Shown: positions 25,805 through 34,391 of the stretch, piece after piece
Position numbering within the stretch: the stretch's first letter is position 1
How the letters are laid out: every line of letters begins with the position of its first letter
DNA from: Alistipes communis
GTDB taxonomy: Bacteria > Bacteroidota > Bacteroidia > Bacteroidales > Rikenellaceae
Reading direction: 5' to 3'
DNA: 64,000 nt
Assembly (NCBI RefSeq): GCF_006542665.1
Contig: NZ_AP019735.1
Span: forward strand, 1 to 64,000
Notes under the pieces: generated by a model
The model's database searches: none
Told to the model about the DNA's origin: nothing
What the model saw: the letters and a program-made list of their open reading frames with translations, nothing else
Made by a program: the position numbers and the translations under genes

Positions 25805-25818
25805 AGTCACTATATTTG
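25787..25818 (+). promoter_or_regulatory. Promoter of the ferredoxin gene, reaching into serS
   Basis: TTTG (25787-25790, in the last codons of serS), 20 bases, TATATTTG (25811-25818). Transcription would start about 25 bases before the ferredoxin ATG. Confidence 0.82.
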
Positions 25819-25847
25819 CAGACACTTAACAAAAAATCGACAAAACA

Positions 25848-26015
25848 ATGGCTTACAAAATTACCGACGCATGCGTTGCATGCGGTACTTGTATCGGCGA
25901 ATGCCCGGTAGAGGCGATCTCGGCCGGCGATATCTATGTGATCGATGCCGATAAGTGCATCGACTGCGGAACCTGCGCAGGCGTTTGCCCCAGCGAGGCG
26001 ATCATTCCCGAATAA
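25848..26015 (+). CDS. 2[4Fe-4S] ferredoxin
   Basis: A 55-residue clostridial-type ferredoxin, too short to show up in a search for longer frames. Two full cluster motifs are visible: C9, C12, C15, C19 (ACVACGTCIGECP) and C37, C40, C43, C47 (KCIDCGTCAGVCP). It is a soluble low-potential one-electron carrier, probably for pyruvate:ferredoxin oxidoreductase and related anaerobic enzymes. It has its own strong promoter and a strong terminator, so it is expressed as a single-gene unit. The Ehr complex in this window could use a ferredoxin of this sort, but nothing in the sequence links them. Confidence 0.95.
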   Translation: MAYKITDACVACGTCIGECPVEAISAGDIYVIDADKCIDCGTCAGVCPSEAIIPE

Positions 26016-26025
26016 GTTCGCTCCG

Positions 26026-26072
26026 TAAAAAAGCGCGTCTCCGCCTTATATAGGGCGGAGACGCGCTTTTTC
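26026..26072. terminator. Terminator after the ferredoxin gene (bidirectional)
   Basis: AAAAAGCGCGTCTCCGCC (26027-26044) pairs with GGCGGAGACGCGCTTTTT around a TTATATA loop. A on one side and T on the other let it work in both directions, also for the convergent DUF4251 gene. Confidence 0.9.
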
Positions 26073-26147
26073 ATATCCGCACCTCAACGGATACGGCCGT
26101 ACATACGCCTACACGGCGACGGGAGCGGCAGGATTCGCCGCAGAGGA

Positions 26148-26726
26148 TCACAGCGCGCTGCCCTTGAACACGCGCGATTCGTCCAGCGGAACCAGCACGC
26201 CGGTCAACTGAATCCGGTCGGAGCTGAAATTGGGATCGATCGAAACCGACGCGCGGTTGCTTCCCGCCGGCAACCGGATGCTCAGCGTCGCGGAGATCCC
26301 CCGCCCGAATACGTTCATGGAAAAGGTGGTATTCCCCCGCTTGTCCGTTCTGACCCGAATGTTGGAGGCATGTCCTTCCAGAGTGATGCCGCCGATACCG
26401 TTGGGGCCTCCTCCCATGAACGGCGCGACCTGCACGGTGGCCATGTCGCCGGAAAGCGTCACGAAATTCGTGTCGGAGGAGACGAAGACCACCCTCCCGC
26501 GCCGGAGGGTCAGCCGATCGGCTTCCAACGCGAAATCGAGCCGGTCGAGACTCCGCAGGGCTTTCAGGTGCGCGAGCGAATCCGCAACGGCCTGTTCGCG
26601 CTTCGCCCGCTCGCGGTCGGCCGACCGCGTCTGTTCGGTCTGTGTGCGGGTACGCCGCGCCTGCGGCCGTGCGGGATTTACGACCCCCGCCAGCAGGCAG
26701 AGCGTCAAAAGAATCGGTAGTTTCAT
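26148..26726 (-). CDS. DUF4251 family exported protein
   Basis: A 192-residue protein with a signal peptide (ILLTLCLLAGVVNPARPQA) and the DUF4251 pattern: FALEADRLTLRRGRVVFVSS, DTNFVTLSGDMATVQVAPF, GGPNGIGGITLEG, and a C-terminal VLVPLDESRVFKG. This family of small periplasmic proteins is common in Bacteroidetes and has no known function. A stretch of charged residues (about 25-55) links the signal to the domain. The Met at 26726 is chosen since the signal peptide starts there; the open frame further upstream runs through the terminator of the M16 gene. Confidence 0.82.
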   Translation of the reverse strand: MKLPILLTLCLLAGVVNPARPQARRTRTQTEQTRSADRERAKREQAVADSLAHLKALRSLDRLDFALEADRLTLRRGRVVFVSSDTNFVTLSGDMATVQVAPFMGGGPNGIGGITLEGHASNIRVRTDKRGNTTFSMNVFGRGISATLSIRLPAGSNRASVSIDPNFSSDRIQLTGVLVPLDESRVFKGSAL

Positions 26727-26811
26727 TTTCGTGTTTTTCAGCTCTTCCTGCAAAATGTATGCTAATCGTTCGCCGCGACGGCAATCACGCCGCCGCGGGG
26801 TTTCGACCGGA

Positions 26812-26847
26812 TAAAAAAAGCGACAGACCGGACGACCGGTCTGTCGC
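26812..26847 (-). terminator. Terminator of the panC-panD-DUF456-M16 operon
   Basis: A 12-bp stem GCGACAGACCGG/CCGGTCTGTCGC (26820-26831, 26836-26847), followed on the minus strand by seven T. Confidence 0.88.
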
Positions 26848-26896
26848 ATCCTCGGTTCCGACCGGCTCGGGTCGGACCTCCTCGGCACGCGGCGTT

Positions 26897-29800
26897 CTAA
26901 TAACCGAACAGCTCGCGCTGGCTCACCTCGTGTACGGGGCCGAGCGTGCGCAGATAATCCATGTCGATGTCGTTGCGGTCGCCCAGAATGCTATACGTGT
27001 ATTTGCGCCCCTTGACCCATTTGTCGTGGAAAGCCTTCACGTCGGCGAGCGTCATGCCCTGCACGGCGTCGTAAACGGCCTTGTTGCGGTCGACCCCGAC
27101 GCCCATCTCGCGCGCCGAGACGAAACTCCACAGCACGTTGTCGCGCACGGTGCGCTGCGTGGAGAGGTTGGCCAGGATACCCTGCTTGGCCAGTTCGAAG
27201 GCCTTCTCCGATTCGGGCATGTTCTCGATGATCTCGTCGAACGCCTCGACGGCCTGGCGCATCTTGTCGTTCTGCGTGGCGATGAAGGCATAGAAGATAT
27301 AGGGATCGTCCTTGTCGCGCATCTCGGTGAAGGTGGCGAAAGCAGTATAGGCCAGCGAACGCGCCTCGCGCATCTCCTGGAAGACCACGGCGTTCATGCC
27401 GCCGCCGAAATAGCTGTTGAAGAGCGTCTCGCCCGGATCGTTGTCGGTCGAGAACTTCTCGCCGCGGTTCGAATATTGGAGATAATAGATCTGTTTGGCG
27501 TCGTACTGCGCCACGTTGACCTCGCTCTTGTCCACCGTCAGCAGCGGGAAACGCACCTTCCGCACCGGCTTCAACTCCTGCGACGTGCGGTGGATCGCGT
27601 CGAGCGCGGCGATGAGCTTCGCCTCCGTCTCGGGACCGTAGTACATCACGTAGTGCTCGTAGTCGCTCAGGCTCCGGATCCGCGCCAGCAGTTCGTCCGA
27701 CGTGAGCGCCATGAGCTGCTCGTCGGTCAGCGTCCGCGCCCGAATCGCTTCGGGGCCGTAGAAGGTATACTGTTGCAGTGCGCGGAAGTTGGCGTTCTGG
27801 TTCAACTTGGCGTCGTTGCGCGCCTTCATCGCGTTGGCTTTGAGCTGCGCGAGCACGGCGTCGTCGCCCTCGACGTTCTGCATGTACTCCTCGGCCAGCT
27901 TCACGGCCTTGTCCATATTCTCCGCAAGTCCGCTGATCGTCACATAGATGCGCTCGCCGCCCGCATGGATGCCGAACGAGCAGGCCAGATCGTAAAACTC
28001 GCGCTGGATCTCCTGCAACGACTGCGTATCGGTGCCCAACAGGTCGAAATAGTCCGACGCGATGCCGAAGGCGGGATCGGTCGTCGTACCGAAATCGTAG
28101 ACGTAGTAGAGGCTGAACAGCCCGTTGGTGGTATTCTGCTTATAGAGCACCTCGATGTCCTGCTTCATCTTGCCGACCGAGAGGTCGCTGGCATAATCGA
28201 CGAAGACCGGCTGCACGGCCTCGACCTCGGCGGCCTGGATGGCGGCGAGGAACTCCGACGACTTGTCGCGGTTGGTGGCAATGGGCGTGATCTGCGGCTT
28301 GTCGATCTTGTGGATATTGGGATCGACGCCCTGGCGCTTGTAAACGGCTGCATAAACCTCGGGATCGAGCTTCTCGTTGGCCCACGCCACGACGTCGGCC
28401 TTGGTCACCTTCGACAGGCGGTCGAGCTCCTCCACCGAACGCTTCCAGTCCACACCGTTGATAAAGGCGTCGACATAGGCCATCGCGCGGTTGCCGTTCT
28501 CTTCGAGCGCCTGCATCTCGCCGCGCTTGTAGTTGGCGATCGTCGAGGCGAGCAGCTCCTCGTCGAAATCGCCGGCCCGCAGCTTCCCGATCTCATCGAG
28601 CAGCATGTCGCGCGCCTCTTCGAGCGTCTGCCCCGGCTTGGGATAGCCGATGGCCACCATCATGCCGTAGTCAGCCAATTGGAGGCCCTCCGCACCCACG
28701 CCCAGCATTTTCTGCTGCTGCTGGATATCGACGTCCAACAGGCCGCACTTGCCGTTCGAAAGCAGCGAACTCACGAGCTGGATCATGTCGGCGTCCTCGC
28801 TCGAAGCGCCGCCGGTGCGCCAGCCCAGGTAGATCATTTCGGCCTCCTGCCCCAGCACCGTCTTCTCGACGGGAGCGGTCATCGCCGGTTCGGGCGTGAA
28901 GGACCATTCGGGCAGTTCGGGATTGGGTTTCAGTCCGCCGAAGTACTTGTCGATCGTCGCGATCATCCGGTCGGGATCGAAATCGCCCGACAGGCAGATG
29001 GCCATGTTGTTGGGCACGTAATAAGTCTTGTAGTAATTCTTGATGTTGGTGATCGAAGGGTTCTTCAAATCCTCCTGCGTACCCAGCACGGTGTGCATTC
29101 CGTAGGGATGGTGCGGATAGAGCGCCACCATGAGCGAGTCCAACATCTTGCGGCTGTCGCTCGTGAGCGACATGTTGTACTCCTCGTAGACGGTCTCCAA
29201 CTCGGTGTGGAATCCGCGGATCACCGCATTGGCGAAACGGTCGGACTGGATCTTCGCCCAGTTGTCGATCTGGTTCGAGGGAATCTCCTCGGTATAGACG
29301 GTCATGTCGTAGGAGGTGAAGGCGTTCGTGCCCGCGGCGCCGATGGCCGACATCAGCTTGTCGTACTCGTTGGGAATCGCCAGCTTCGAAGCCTCCTGCG
29401 ACACGGAGTCGATGCGGGCATAGATCGCACGGCGTTCGTCGGCGTCGGTCGTGGTGCGATAGACCTCGAACAGACGCTCGATCTCGTCGAGCATCGGACG
29501 CTCGGCCTCGTAATCCTGGGTGCCGAACGACTTGGTGCCCTTGAACATCAGGTGCTCGAAATAGTGCGCCAGACCGGTCGTTTCGAGCGGGTCGTTCTTC
29601 GAACCCACGCGCACGGCGATGTAGGTCTGGATGCGGGGCGCCTCCCCGTTCACGGTCATGTAGACCTTCAATCCGTTGTCCAGCGTGTAGATACGGCTAT
29701 GCAGCGGATCGTCGGCGACCTCCTCATAGCGGTACTTCGAACAGGACGTAACGACAAGGCTCAACACCGCTGCCGCTACCAATAAAAAGACTCTTTTCAT
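26897..29800 (-). CDS. M16-family (pitrilysin-like) metallopeptidase lipoprotein
   Basis: A 967-residue zinc peptidase with a lipoprotein signal (LSLVVTSC, Cys20). The inverted zinc motif HxxEH is H79-E82-H83 in GLAHYFEHLMFKG, with the downstream Glu in ELETVYEEYN. A second, catalytically empty M16 repeat follows in the C-terminal half (LFNSYFGGGMNAVVFQEMRE), as in full-length pitrilysin-type enzymes. Likely role: degradation of peptides in the periplasm. It is the last gene of an operon with panC, panD and a DUF456 gene; the functional link to pantothenate synthesis is not evident. Confidence 0.92.
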   Translation of the reverse strand: MKRVFLLVAAAVLSLVVTSCSKYRYEEVADDPLHSRIYTLDNGLKVYMTVNGEAPRIQTYIAVRVGSKNDPLETTGLAHYFEHLMFKGTKSFGTQDYEAERPMLDEIERLFEVYRTTTDADERRAIYARIDSVSQEASKLAIPNEYDKLMSAIGAAGTNAFTSYDMTVYTEEIPSNQIDNWAKIQSDRFANAVIRGFHTELETVYEEYNMSLTSDSRKMLDSLMVALYPHHPYGMHTVLGTQEDLKNPSITNIKNYYKTYYVPNNMAICLSGDFDPDRMIATIDKYFGGLKPNPELPEWSFTPEPAMTAPVEKTVLGQEAEMIYLGWRTGGASSEDADMIQLVSSLLSNGKCGLLDVDIQQQQKMLGVGAEGLQLADYGMMVAIGYPKPGQTLEEARDMLLDEIGKLRAGDFDEELLASTIANYKRGEMQALEENGNRAMAYVDAFINGVDWKRSVEELDRLSKVTKADVVAWANEKLDPEVYAAVYKRQGVDPNIHKIDKPQITPIATNRDKSSEFLAAIQAAEVEAVQPVFVDYASDLSVGKMKQDIEVLYKQNTTNGLFSLYYVYDFGTTTDPAFGIASDYFDLLGTDTQSLQEIQREFYDLACSFGIHAGGERIYVTISGLAENMDKAVKLAEEYMQNVEGDDAVLAQLKANAMKARNDAKLNQNANFRALQQYTFYGPEAIRARTLTDEQLMALTSDELLARIRSLSDYEHYVMYYGPETEAKLIAALDAIHRTSQELKPVRKVRFPLLTVDKSEVNVAQYDAKQIYYLQYSNRGEKFSTDNDPGETLFNSYFGGGMNAVVFQEMREARSLAYTAFATFTEMRDKDDPYIFYAFIATQNDKMRQAVEAFDEIIENMPESEKAFELAKQGILANLSTQRTVRDNVLWSFVSAREMGVGVDRNKAVYDAVQGMTLADVKAFHDKWVKGRKYTYSILGDRNDIDMDYLRTLGPVHEVSQRELFGY

Positions 29801-29821
29801 ATGATTGCGAGTTATGTTATC

Positions 29822-30334
29822 CTAAAATACGGTGGCGAACCACGCCCGCAGGGCCGGCCACGTGTCGGCCACGACGAAGGTCAGCATCCCGACCGCAGCC
29901 ACCAGCTTGATCCCCGTACCGACCAGAAACGACAGGAACGATCCCACGCCCACCACCAGCGCCTGCCCGATCCGTTCGCGGTCGTTCAGCAGTTCGCCCG
30001 CGACAGCCCCTACGAACGGCCCCACCACGATACCGATCAGGCCGCCCACGAACAGGCCCGCGATCATGCCCACCGTGGCGCCGACCATTCCGGCCCGTGT
30101 GCCGCCGAACAGTTTGGCCATGTACCCCGGCAGAAAATAATCCGCCGCAGTCACCGCGGCCGTCAACCCCGCCCACAGCCACATCTCGGCGGGCGTCAGC
30201 GTCGAATAGCTGCACGCATAGGCGCAAAAAAGCCCCGCATAGCTCAGCACAGGGCCGGGCAGGACGGGGACAATGCAACCCACGATGCCGACGAGGCAAC
30301 AGAGGAAAGCCGTTATGGAGAGGAATACGTCCAT
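29822..30334 (-). CDS. DUF456 domain membrane protein
   Basis: A 170-residue inner-membrane protein with about five helices and the Gly-rich DUF456 core: GIVGCIVPVLPGPVLSYAGL near the start, ADYFLPGYMAKLFGGTRAG in the middle, and GLFVGGLIGIVVGPFVGAVA. The function of the family is unknown. It lies 52 bases after panD and 21 bases before the M16 gene, on the same strand. Confidence 0.85.
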   Translation of the reverse strand: MDVFLSITAFLCCLVGIVGCIVPVLPGPVLSYAGLFCAYACSYSTLTPAEMWLWAGLTAAVTAADYFLPGYMAKLFGGTRAGMVGATVGMIAGLFVGGLIGIVVGPFVGAVAGELLNDRERIGQALVVGVGSFLSFLVGTGIKLVAAVGMLTFVVADTWPALRAWFATVF

Positions 30335-30386
30335 CTCGTTCGGTTTTTATCGTTCCACGGCAGCCGGTGCGGCCGCCGCATCTATT

Positions 30387-30743
30387 CTACTCTACCAGAC
30401 GGTTGGTCGCCGTGTCGGGAAAGACCACCCACGGGCGGAACGTCTTCGCCTCCTCGAACTCCATGCGGGCGTAGGAGGCGATGATGAGCACGTCGCCCAC
30501 CTGCGCCTTGCGGGCGGCTGCGCCGTTGAGACAGATCGCACCGCTGCCGCGCCGGCCGCGGATCACATAGGTGTCGAGCCGTTCGCCGTTGGTGACGTTC
30601 CATATCTGCACCCGTTCGCCCTCGATCAGGTTGGCCGCCTCCATCAACTCCTCGTCGATGGTGATGCTTCCCACGTAATTGAGGTTCGCCTCGGTAATGG
30701 TCACCCGATGGATTTTCGATTTCAGTACTTCGATCTGCATCAT
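30387..30743 (-). CDS. panD: Aspartate 1-decarboxylase
   Basis: A 118-residue pyruvoyl enzyme that makes beta-alanine from aspartate for pantothenate and CoA. The self-cleavage site YVGSITID is conserved: cleavage between G25 and S26 forms the pyruvoyl group. Also visible are [16 protein letters not shown] at the start and [19 protein letters not shown] in the C-terminal half. Normal length. It follows panC after 10 bases, so the two make a pathway operon. Confidence 0.96.
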   Translation of the reverse strand: MMQIEVLKSKIHRVTITEANLNYVGSITIDEELMEAANLIEGERVQIWNVTNGERLDTYVIRGRRGSGAICLNGAAARKAQVGDVLIIASYARMEFEEAKTFRPWVVFPDTATNRLVE

Positions 30744-30753
30744 CCTCTTCGCA

Positions 30754-31590
30754 TTATTTGATCCGGATATTGTCGATCAGCCGCACGGCGCCCGCCTGCA
30801 CGGCGATACACCCCTGGATGCGTTCGCTCTCGTCCCAGGCTGCCACCTGCTGCATCGTGAGAGCGTCGACCGACTGGAAATAGATCACTTCGAGCAGACC
30901 GCTGCGCTCCGTCTCGCGCGTGACGAAGTCCGCCAGTTCGGCAGGCGTCATCCCTGCGGCACGTTCGGCGCCAAGCCTCAACGCCCGGCAGATATCGGGC
31001 GCAGCGGCGCGGTGCGCGGCATCGAGCAGGGCGTTGCGCGACGAAAGGGCCAGCCCGTCGTCGCCGCGCACGATCCCGCACTCGACGATTTCGAGCGGAA
31101 AGCCCGACTGGGCGACCATCGACTTCACCACGGCGATCTGCTGGAAATCCTTCTCACCGAAATAGGCACGCGCAGGCTGCACCATGGCGAAGAGCTTGCT
31201 CACCACCTGCGCCACGCCGTTGAAATGGCCCGGACGGGTGGCGCCCTCCATCACCTTGTCGATCCGGCCGAAATCGTACTGCCTAAGATCGGGGACGGGG
31301 TACATCTCCTCGACCGAGGGCATGAAGACCACGTCGGCCCCCGCCGCTTCGAGCAGCGCGCAATCGGCTTCGGGCGTGCGCGGATAGTTTCTCAGATCGT
31401 TTTTATCGTTGAACTGCGTGGGATTGACGAACACGCTCACCACGACGGTGGCGTTCTCGCGGCGCGCCCGTTCGACGAGCGAACGGTGGCCGGCATGCAG
31501 GGCACCCATGGTCGGGACCAGCCCGATACCGGTCGAATCGACCGCCGAGAGCACCTCGCGAAGCGCTTTGACGCTTGTTACGGTTTTCAT
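30754..31590 (-). CDS. panC: Pantothenate synthetase
   Basis: A 278-residue enzyme that joins pantoate and beta-alanine with ATP. Motifs of the nucleotidyltransferase fold are clear: [20 protein letters not shown] (with the HxGH ATP site), [42 protein letters not shown] and [10 protein letters not shown]. The Met at 31590 matches the usual start ([11 protein letters not shown]); an earlier one at 31602 is possible. First gene of the panC-panD-DUF456-M16 operon. Confidence 0.96.
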   Translation of the reverse strand: MKTVTSVKALREVLSAVDSTGIGLVPTMGALHAGHRSLVERARRENATVVVSVFVNPTQFNDKNDLRNYPRTPEADCALLEAAGADVVFMPSVEEMYPVPDLRQYDFGRIDKVMEGATRPGHFNGVAQVVSKLFAMVQPARAYFGEKDFQQIAVVKSMVAQSGFPLEIVECGIVRGDDGLALSSRNALLDAAHRAAAPDICRALRLGAERAAGMTPAELADFVTRETERSGLLEVIYFQSVDALTMQQVAAWDESERIQGCIAVQAGAVRLIDNIRIK

Positions 31591-31624
31591 TATTATTTCC
31601 AAACAATTAGGCCCGAAGGCTCGG

Positions 31625-31632
31625 CAAAGTTA
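31625..31632 (-). promoter_or_regulatory. Likely -7 box of panC
   Basis: TAACTTTG on the minus strand, 35 bases before the panC start. The -33 region is T-rich without a clear TTG. Confidence 0.45.
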
Positions 31633-31729
31633 GAAATAACAATTAAGATATAAAAGCGAAAACCGGAAAAATATGGTTTTCGGACCTCCTGACCGCCACG
31701 ATCGTCCGCAAGACGACAAACCGAACCCT

Positions 31730-31946
31730 CGGCAAAATGCACCCTATTCGCTTTTGCGCTCGGCTTGCACACTTTGCGGAGGGCAAGCCTCCGCTTAGAC
31801 AGGCGGCGCCTCGGCAAAATCGCAAGCTTCGCTTGCTTTTGCGCTCGGCTTGCACAACTTTGCGGGATTGCATCCCGCTTAGACAGGCGGCGCCTCGGCA
31901 AAATGCAAACTTCGTTTGCTTTTGCGCTCGGCTTGCACTATCTTTG
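31730..31946 (+). repeat. Tandem promoter-bearing palindromic repeats (three units of about 84 bp)
   Basis: The core CTTTTGCGCTCGGCTTGCAC starts at 31751, 31836 and 31919, a period of 85 and 83 bases. Between cores lie two palindromes per unit: GCGGAGG/CCTCCGC in unit 1 but GCGGGAT/ATCCCGC in unit 2, and GCAAGC-TTC-GCTTGC before core 2 but GCAAAC-TTC-GTTTGC before core 3. The arms change together, so pairing is kept while sequence drifts. Only the last unit has an intact -7 box; the first two have CACACTTTG and ACAACTTTG. Confidence 0.8.
31915..31946 (+). promoter_or_regulatory. Promoter of the DPP III gene
   Basis: TTTG (31915-31918), 20 bases, TATCTTTG (31939-31946), 24 bases before the ATG. 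It is the last unit of the tandem repeat. Confidence 0.82.
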
Positions 31947-31970
31947 GCATCAAATTCAATCCGAACGCAA

Positions 31971-33995
31971 ATGAAAACGCTCACGTTTATTTCGCTTATG
32001 ACAACATCCGTCGCATGTTTGGGTTCGTGCACGAACCCTGCGGCCTCCGACGCGCAGCAGCCGTGGATCGTCGACCGGTTCGACGACATCAAGGTCATCC
32101 GCTACGAAGTGCCCGGATTCGAACGGCTCCCGCTCGAACAGAAAGAGTTGATCTACTACCTGGCCGAAGCGGCCAAGTGCGGACGCGACATCCTCTTCGA
32201 CCAGAACTGCGCGGCCAACCTGCCGATCAGGCGCACGCTCGAAACGCTCTACCTTAATTATAAAGGAGACCGCACGTCCGACGAGTGGAAAGCGCTCGAA
32301 AAATACCTCAAAAAAGTGTGGTTCGCCAACGGCATCCACCACCACTATTCCAACGACAAGTTCCGCCCCGAGTTTTCGGAATCCTTCTTCCGCGAGGCGG
32401 CCGCATCGGTAGGCATGGATCGCTTTCCGGCGGATTTCGATTTTCTCTGCAAGGTCATCTTCGACCCTGCGATCTACCCCACGCGGCTCAATCAGGCAGC
32501 CGGCGCCGACATGCTCTGGACGTCGGCCAGCAACTATTACAGCAACGTGCGCCAGCACGAGGCCGAACAGTTCTACGCCGCGATGGCCGCAGCCGATGCG
32601 GGCGACCCCTGCCCCGTCTCCTACGGTCTGAACTCGCAGTTGGTCAAGGAGGAGAAGACGGGACGTCTCTACGAGCGCATGTGGAAGGTCGGAGGCATGT
32701 ACTCGCCCGCGATCGAACGCATCGTCTACTGGCTCGAAAAGGCACGCGACGTAGCGGCCGAGCCGCAGAAGCAGACCCTCGCCGCCCTGATCGACTACTA
32801 CCGCACGGGCGACCTGAAACAGTTCGACCGCTACAACATCCTCTGGCTGCAAGACACGGTGTCGAACGTCGACTTCGTCAACGGATTCATCGAGACCTAC
32901 GGCGATCCGCTGGGGTACAAGGCTTCGTGGGAGGCCAACGTCAACTTCGTCGACTCGGCGGCCTGCCGCCGCACGCGGATCATCTCCGAGAACGCCCAGT
33001 GGTTCGAAGACCACTCGCCTGTCGACCCCGCCTACAAGAAAAAGGTCGTCAAAGGCGTCTCGGCCAAGGTCATCACCGTGGCGATGCTCGGCGGCGACTG
33101 CTACCCCGCCACGCCGATCGGAATCAACCTTCCGAACGCCGACTGGATCCGCAAGGAGCACGGCTCGAAATCGGTGACGATCGACAACATCACCTACGCC
33201 TACGACCGCGCGGCGCACGGCAACGGCTTCGAGGAGGAGTTCATGTTGCGCCCCGAAGACCGCGAGCGCATCGACAAATACGGCAAGATCGGCGACGATC
33301 TCCACACCGACCTGCACGAATGTCTCGGACACGGTTCGGGCCAGCTGGCACCGGGCGTGAAGGGTGACGAGCTGAAAAGCTACGGATCGACGCTCGAAGA
33401 GACGCGCGCCGACCTCTTCGGCCTCTACTACCTGGGCGACCCGAAGCTCGTCGAGCTGGGGCTCGTCCCCTCGTTCGACGTGGCCAAGGCGCAATACGCC
33501 TCCTACATCCTCAACGGCATGATGACGCAGCTCGCCCGCATCGAACCGGGCAAGAACGTCGAGGAGTCGCACATGCGCAACCGCAAGCTGATCGCCGAAT
33601 GGTGCTACGAGCAGGGCAAGGCCGACAACGTGATCGAGTGGCGCACCGAGCAGGGAAAGACCTACGTCGTGGTCAACGACTTCGAGAAACTGCGCGAGCT
33701 GTTCGGACAGATGCTGCGCGAGATCCAACGCATCAAGTCCGAAGGCGACTACGAGGCGGGCAAAGCGCTGGTCGAACAGTATGCCGTCAAAGTCGACCCG
33801 AAACTGCACCGCGAGGTGCTCGATCGCTACGAAGCGCTCCATATCGAGCCTTACGGGGGATTCGTCAATCCCGAATACGAACTGGTGGAACGCGACGGCC
33901 GGATCGTCGACGTGAAGATCGCCTACCCCGCCAACTACGTGGAGCAGATGCTCGGATACTCCCGCGACTACTCGTTCCTGCCCGACCGGAACTGA
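31971..33995 (+). CDS. Dipeptidyl peptidase III (M49), lipoprotein
   Basis: A 674-residue zinc exopeptidase that releases dipeptides from the N-terminus of short peptides. The Bacteroidetes DPP III zinc motif HECLGH is at residues 449-454 (HECLGHGSGQL), with the third ligand Glu in LEETRADLFGLYYLG. The N-terminus has a lipoprotein signal ending CLGSC, so the enzyme is exported, unlike the cytosolic eukaryotic form. The open frame goes back to 31737 through the repeats, but the promoter and the signal sequence fix the start at 31971. A hairpin terminator follows. Together with the M3 and M16 lipoproteins it forms a peptide-degrading set. Confidence 0.93.
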   Translation: MKTLTFISLMTTSVACLGSCTNPAASDAQQPWIVDRFDDIKVIRYEVPGFERLPLEQKELIYYLAEAAKCGRDILFDQNCAANLPIRRTLETLYLNYKGDRTSDEWKALEKYLKKVWFANGIHHHYSNDKFRPEFSESFFREAAASVGMDRFPADFDFLCKVIFDPAIYPTRLNQAAGADMLWTSASNYYSNVRQHEAEQFYAAMAAADAGDPCPVSYGLNSQLVKEEKTGRLYERMWKVGGMYSPAIERIVYWLEKARDVAAEPQKQTLAALIDYYRTGDLKQFDRYNILWLQDTVSNVDFVNGFIETYGDPLGYKASWEANVNFVDSAACRRTRIISENAQWFEDHSPVDPAYKKKVVKGVSAKVITVAMLGGDCYPATPIGINLPNADWIRKEHGSKSVTIDNITYAYDRAAHGNGFEEEFMLRPEDRERIDKYGKIGDDLHTDLHECLGHGSGQLAPGVKGDELKSYGSTLEETRADLFGLYYLGDPKLVELGLVPSFDVAKAQYASYILNGMMTQLARIEPGKNVEESHMRNRKLIAEWCYEQGKADNVIEWRTEQGKTYVVVNDFEKLRELFGQMLREIQRIKSEGDYEAGKALVEQYAVKVDPKLHREVLDRYEALHIEPYGGFVNPEYELVERDGRIVDVKIAYPANYVEQMLGYSRDYSFLPDRN

Positions 33996-34013
33996 TGCCG
34001 GACAAGACGGTGC

Positions 34014-34051
34014 AAACGGGCGGAGCCTTTCAAAGAAGGTTCCGCCCGTTT
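34014..34051 (+). terminator. Terminator of the DPP III gene
   Basis: AAACGGGCGGA (34014-34024) pairs with TCCGCCCGTTT (34041-34051). The T run is short. Confidence 0.6.
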
Positions 34052-34391
34052 CGCGTTCCGGCACTTCCGCAGCTTCCCCGCAGCGCGGCCGGACTTCCCG
34101 ACGTCGGCCGTCGCCGGCACCGCTGACAAGGAAGCATTGCACGCGAAACAAGAAAATACGGTACCGCATTCCGACCGGATTTCGAAACGGTTCGTCCGCC
34201 GGCACAACCTCCGGCATCGCCGCACGATAGCCCTGCGAACCGCCGCCCGCGCGCCTCCGGCCGCTAAATCTCCGGCGACGGCCCGCCCGCCGGCTTCCGA
34301 CGAACGCCGCAGCACGGAAACGTAACATTCAGAACGGAACGGTATTTGAACGGAGAAGGGACGATAGCAACTCTTAAAAATTTTCAGGACT
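34052..34391. other. Gene-free stretch
   Basis: About 340 bases before the DUF4136 gene. The frames crossing it are Arg/Ala/Pro-rich and unconvincing. The last 60 bases turn AT-rich and probably hold the promoter, but no exact TAnnTTTG box is present. Confidence 0.45.

Noticed and set aside
26071..26784. Alternative minus frame over the DUF4251 gene
   Set aside because: It lacks a signal peptide and any family match and runs through the ferredoxin terminator. The other frame shows the full DUF4251 pattern.
26642..29785. A 1047-codon plus-strand frame opposite the M16 peptidase
   Set aside because: It mirrors the M16 gene, is rich in His/Leu/Val/Arg, and has no recognisable domain.
31730..31946. 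CRISPR array
   Set aside because: Three units of about 84 bases with internal palindromes and no unique spacers between short repeats, and no cas genes nearby.
34137..34325. A 62-codon frame before the DUF4136 gene
   Set aside because: Arg/Ala/Pro-rich with no start signal; typical of GC-rich spacers.
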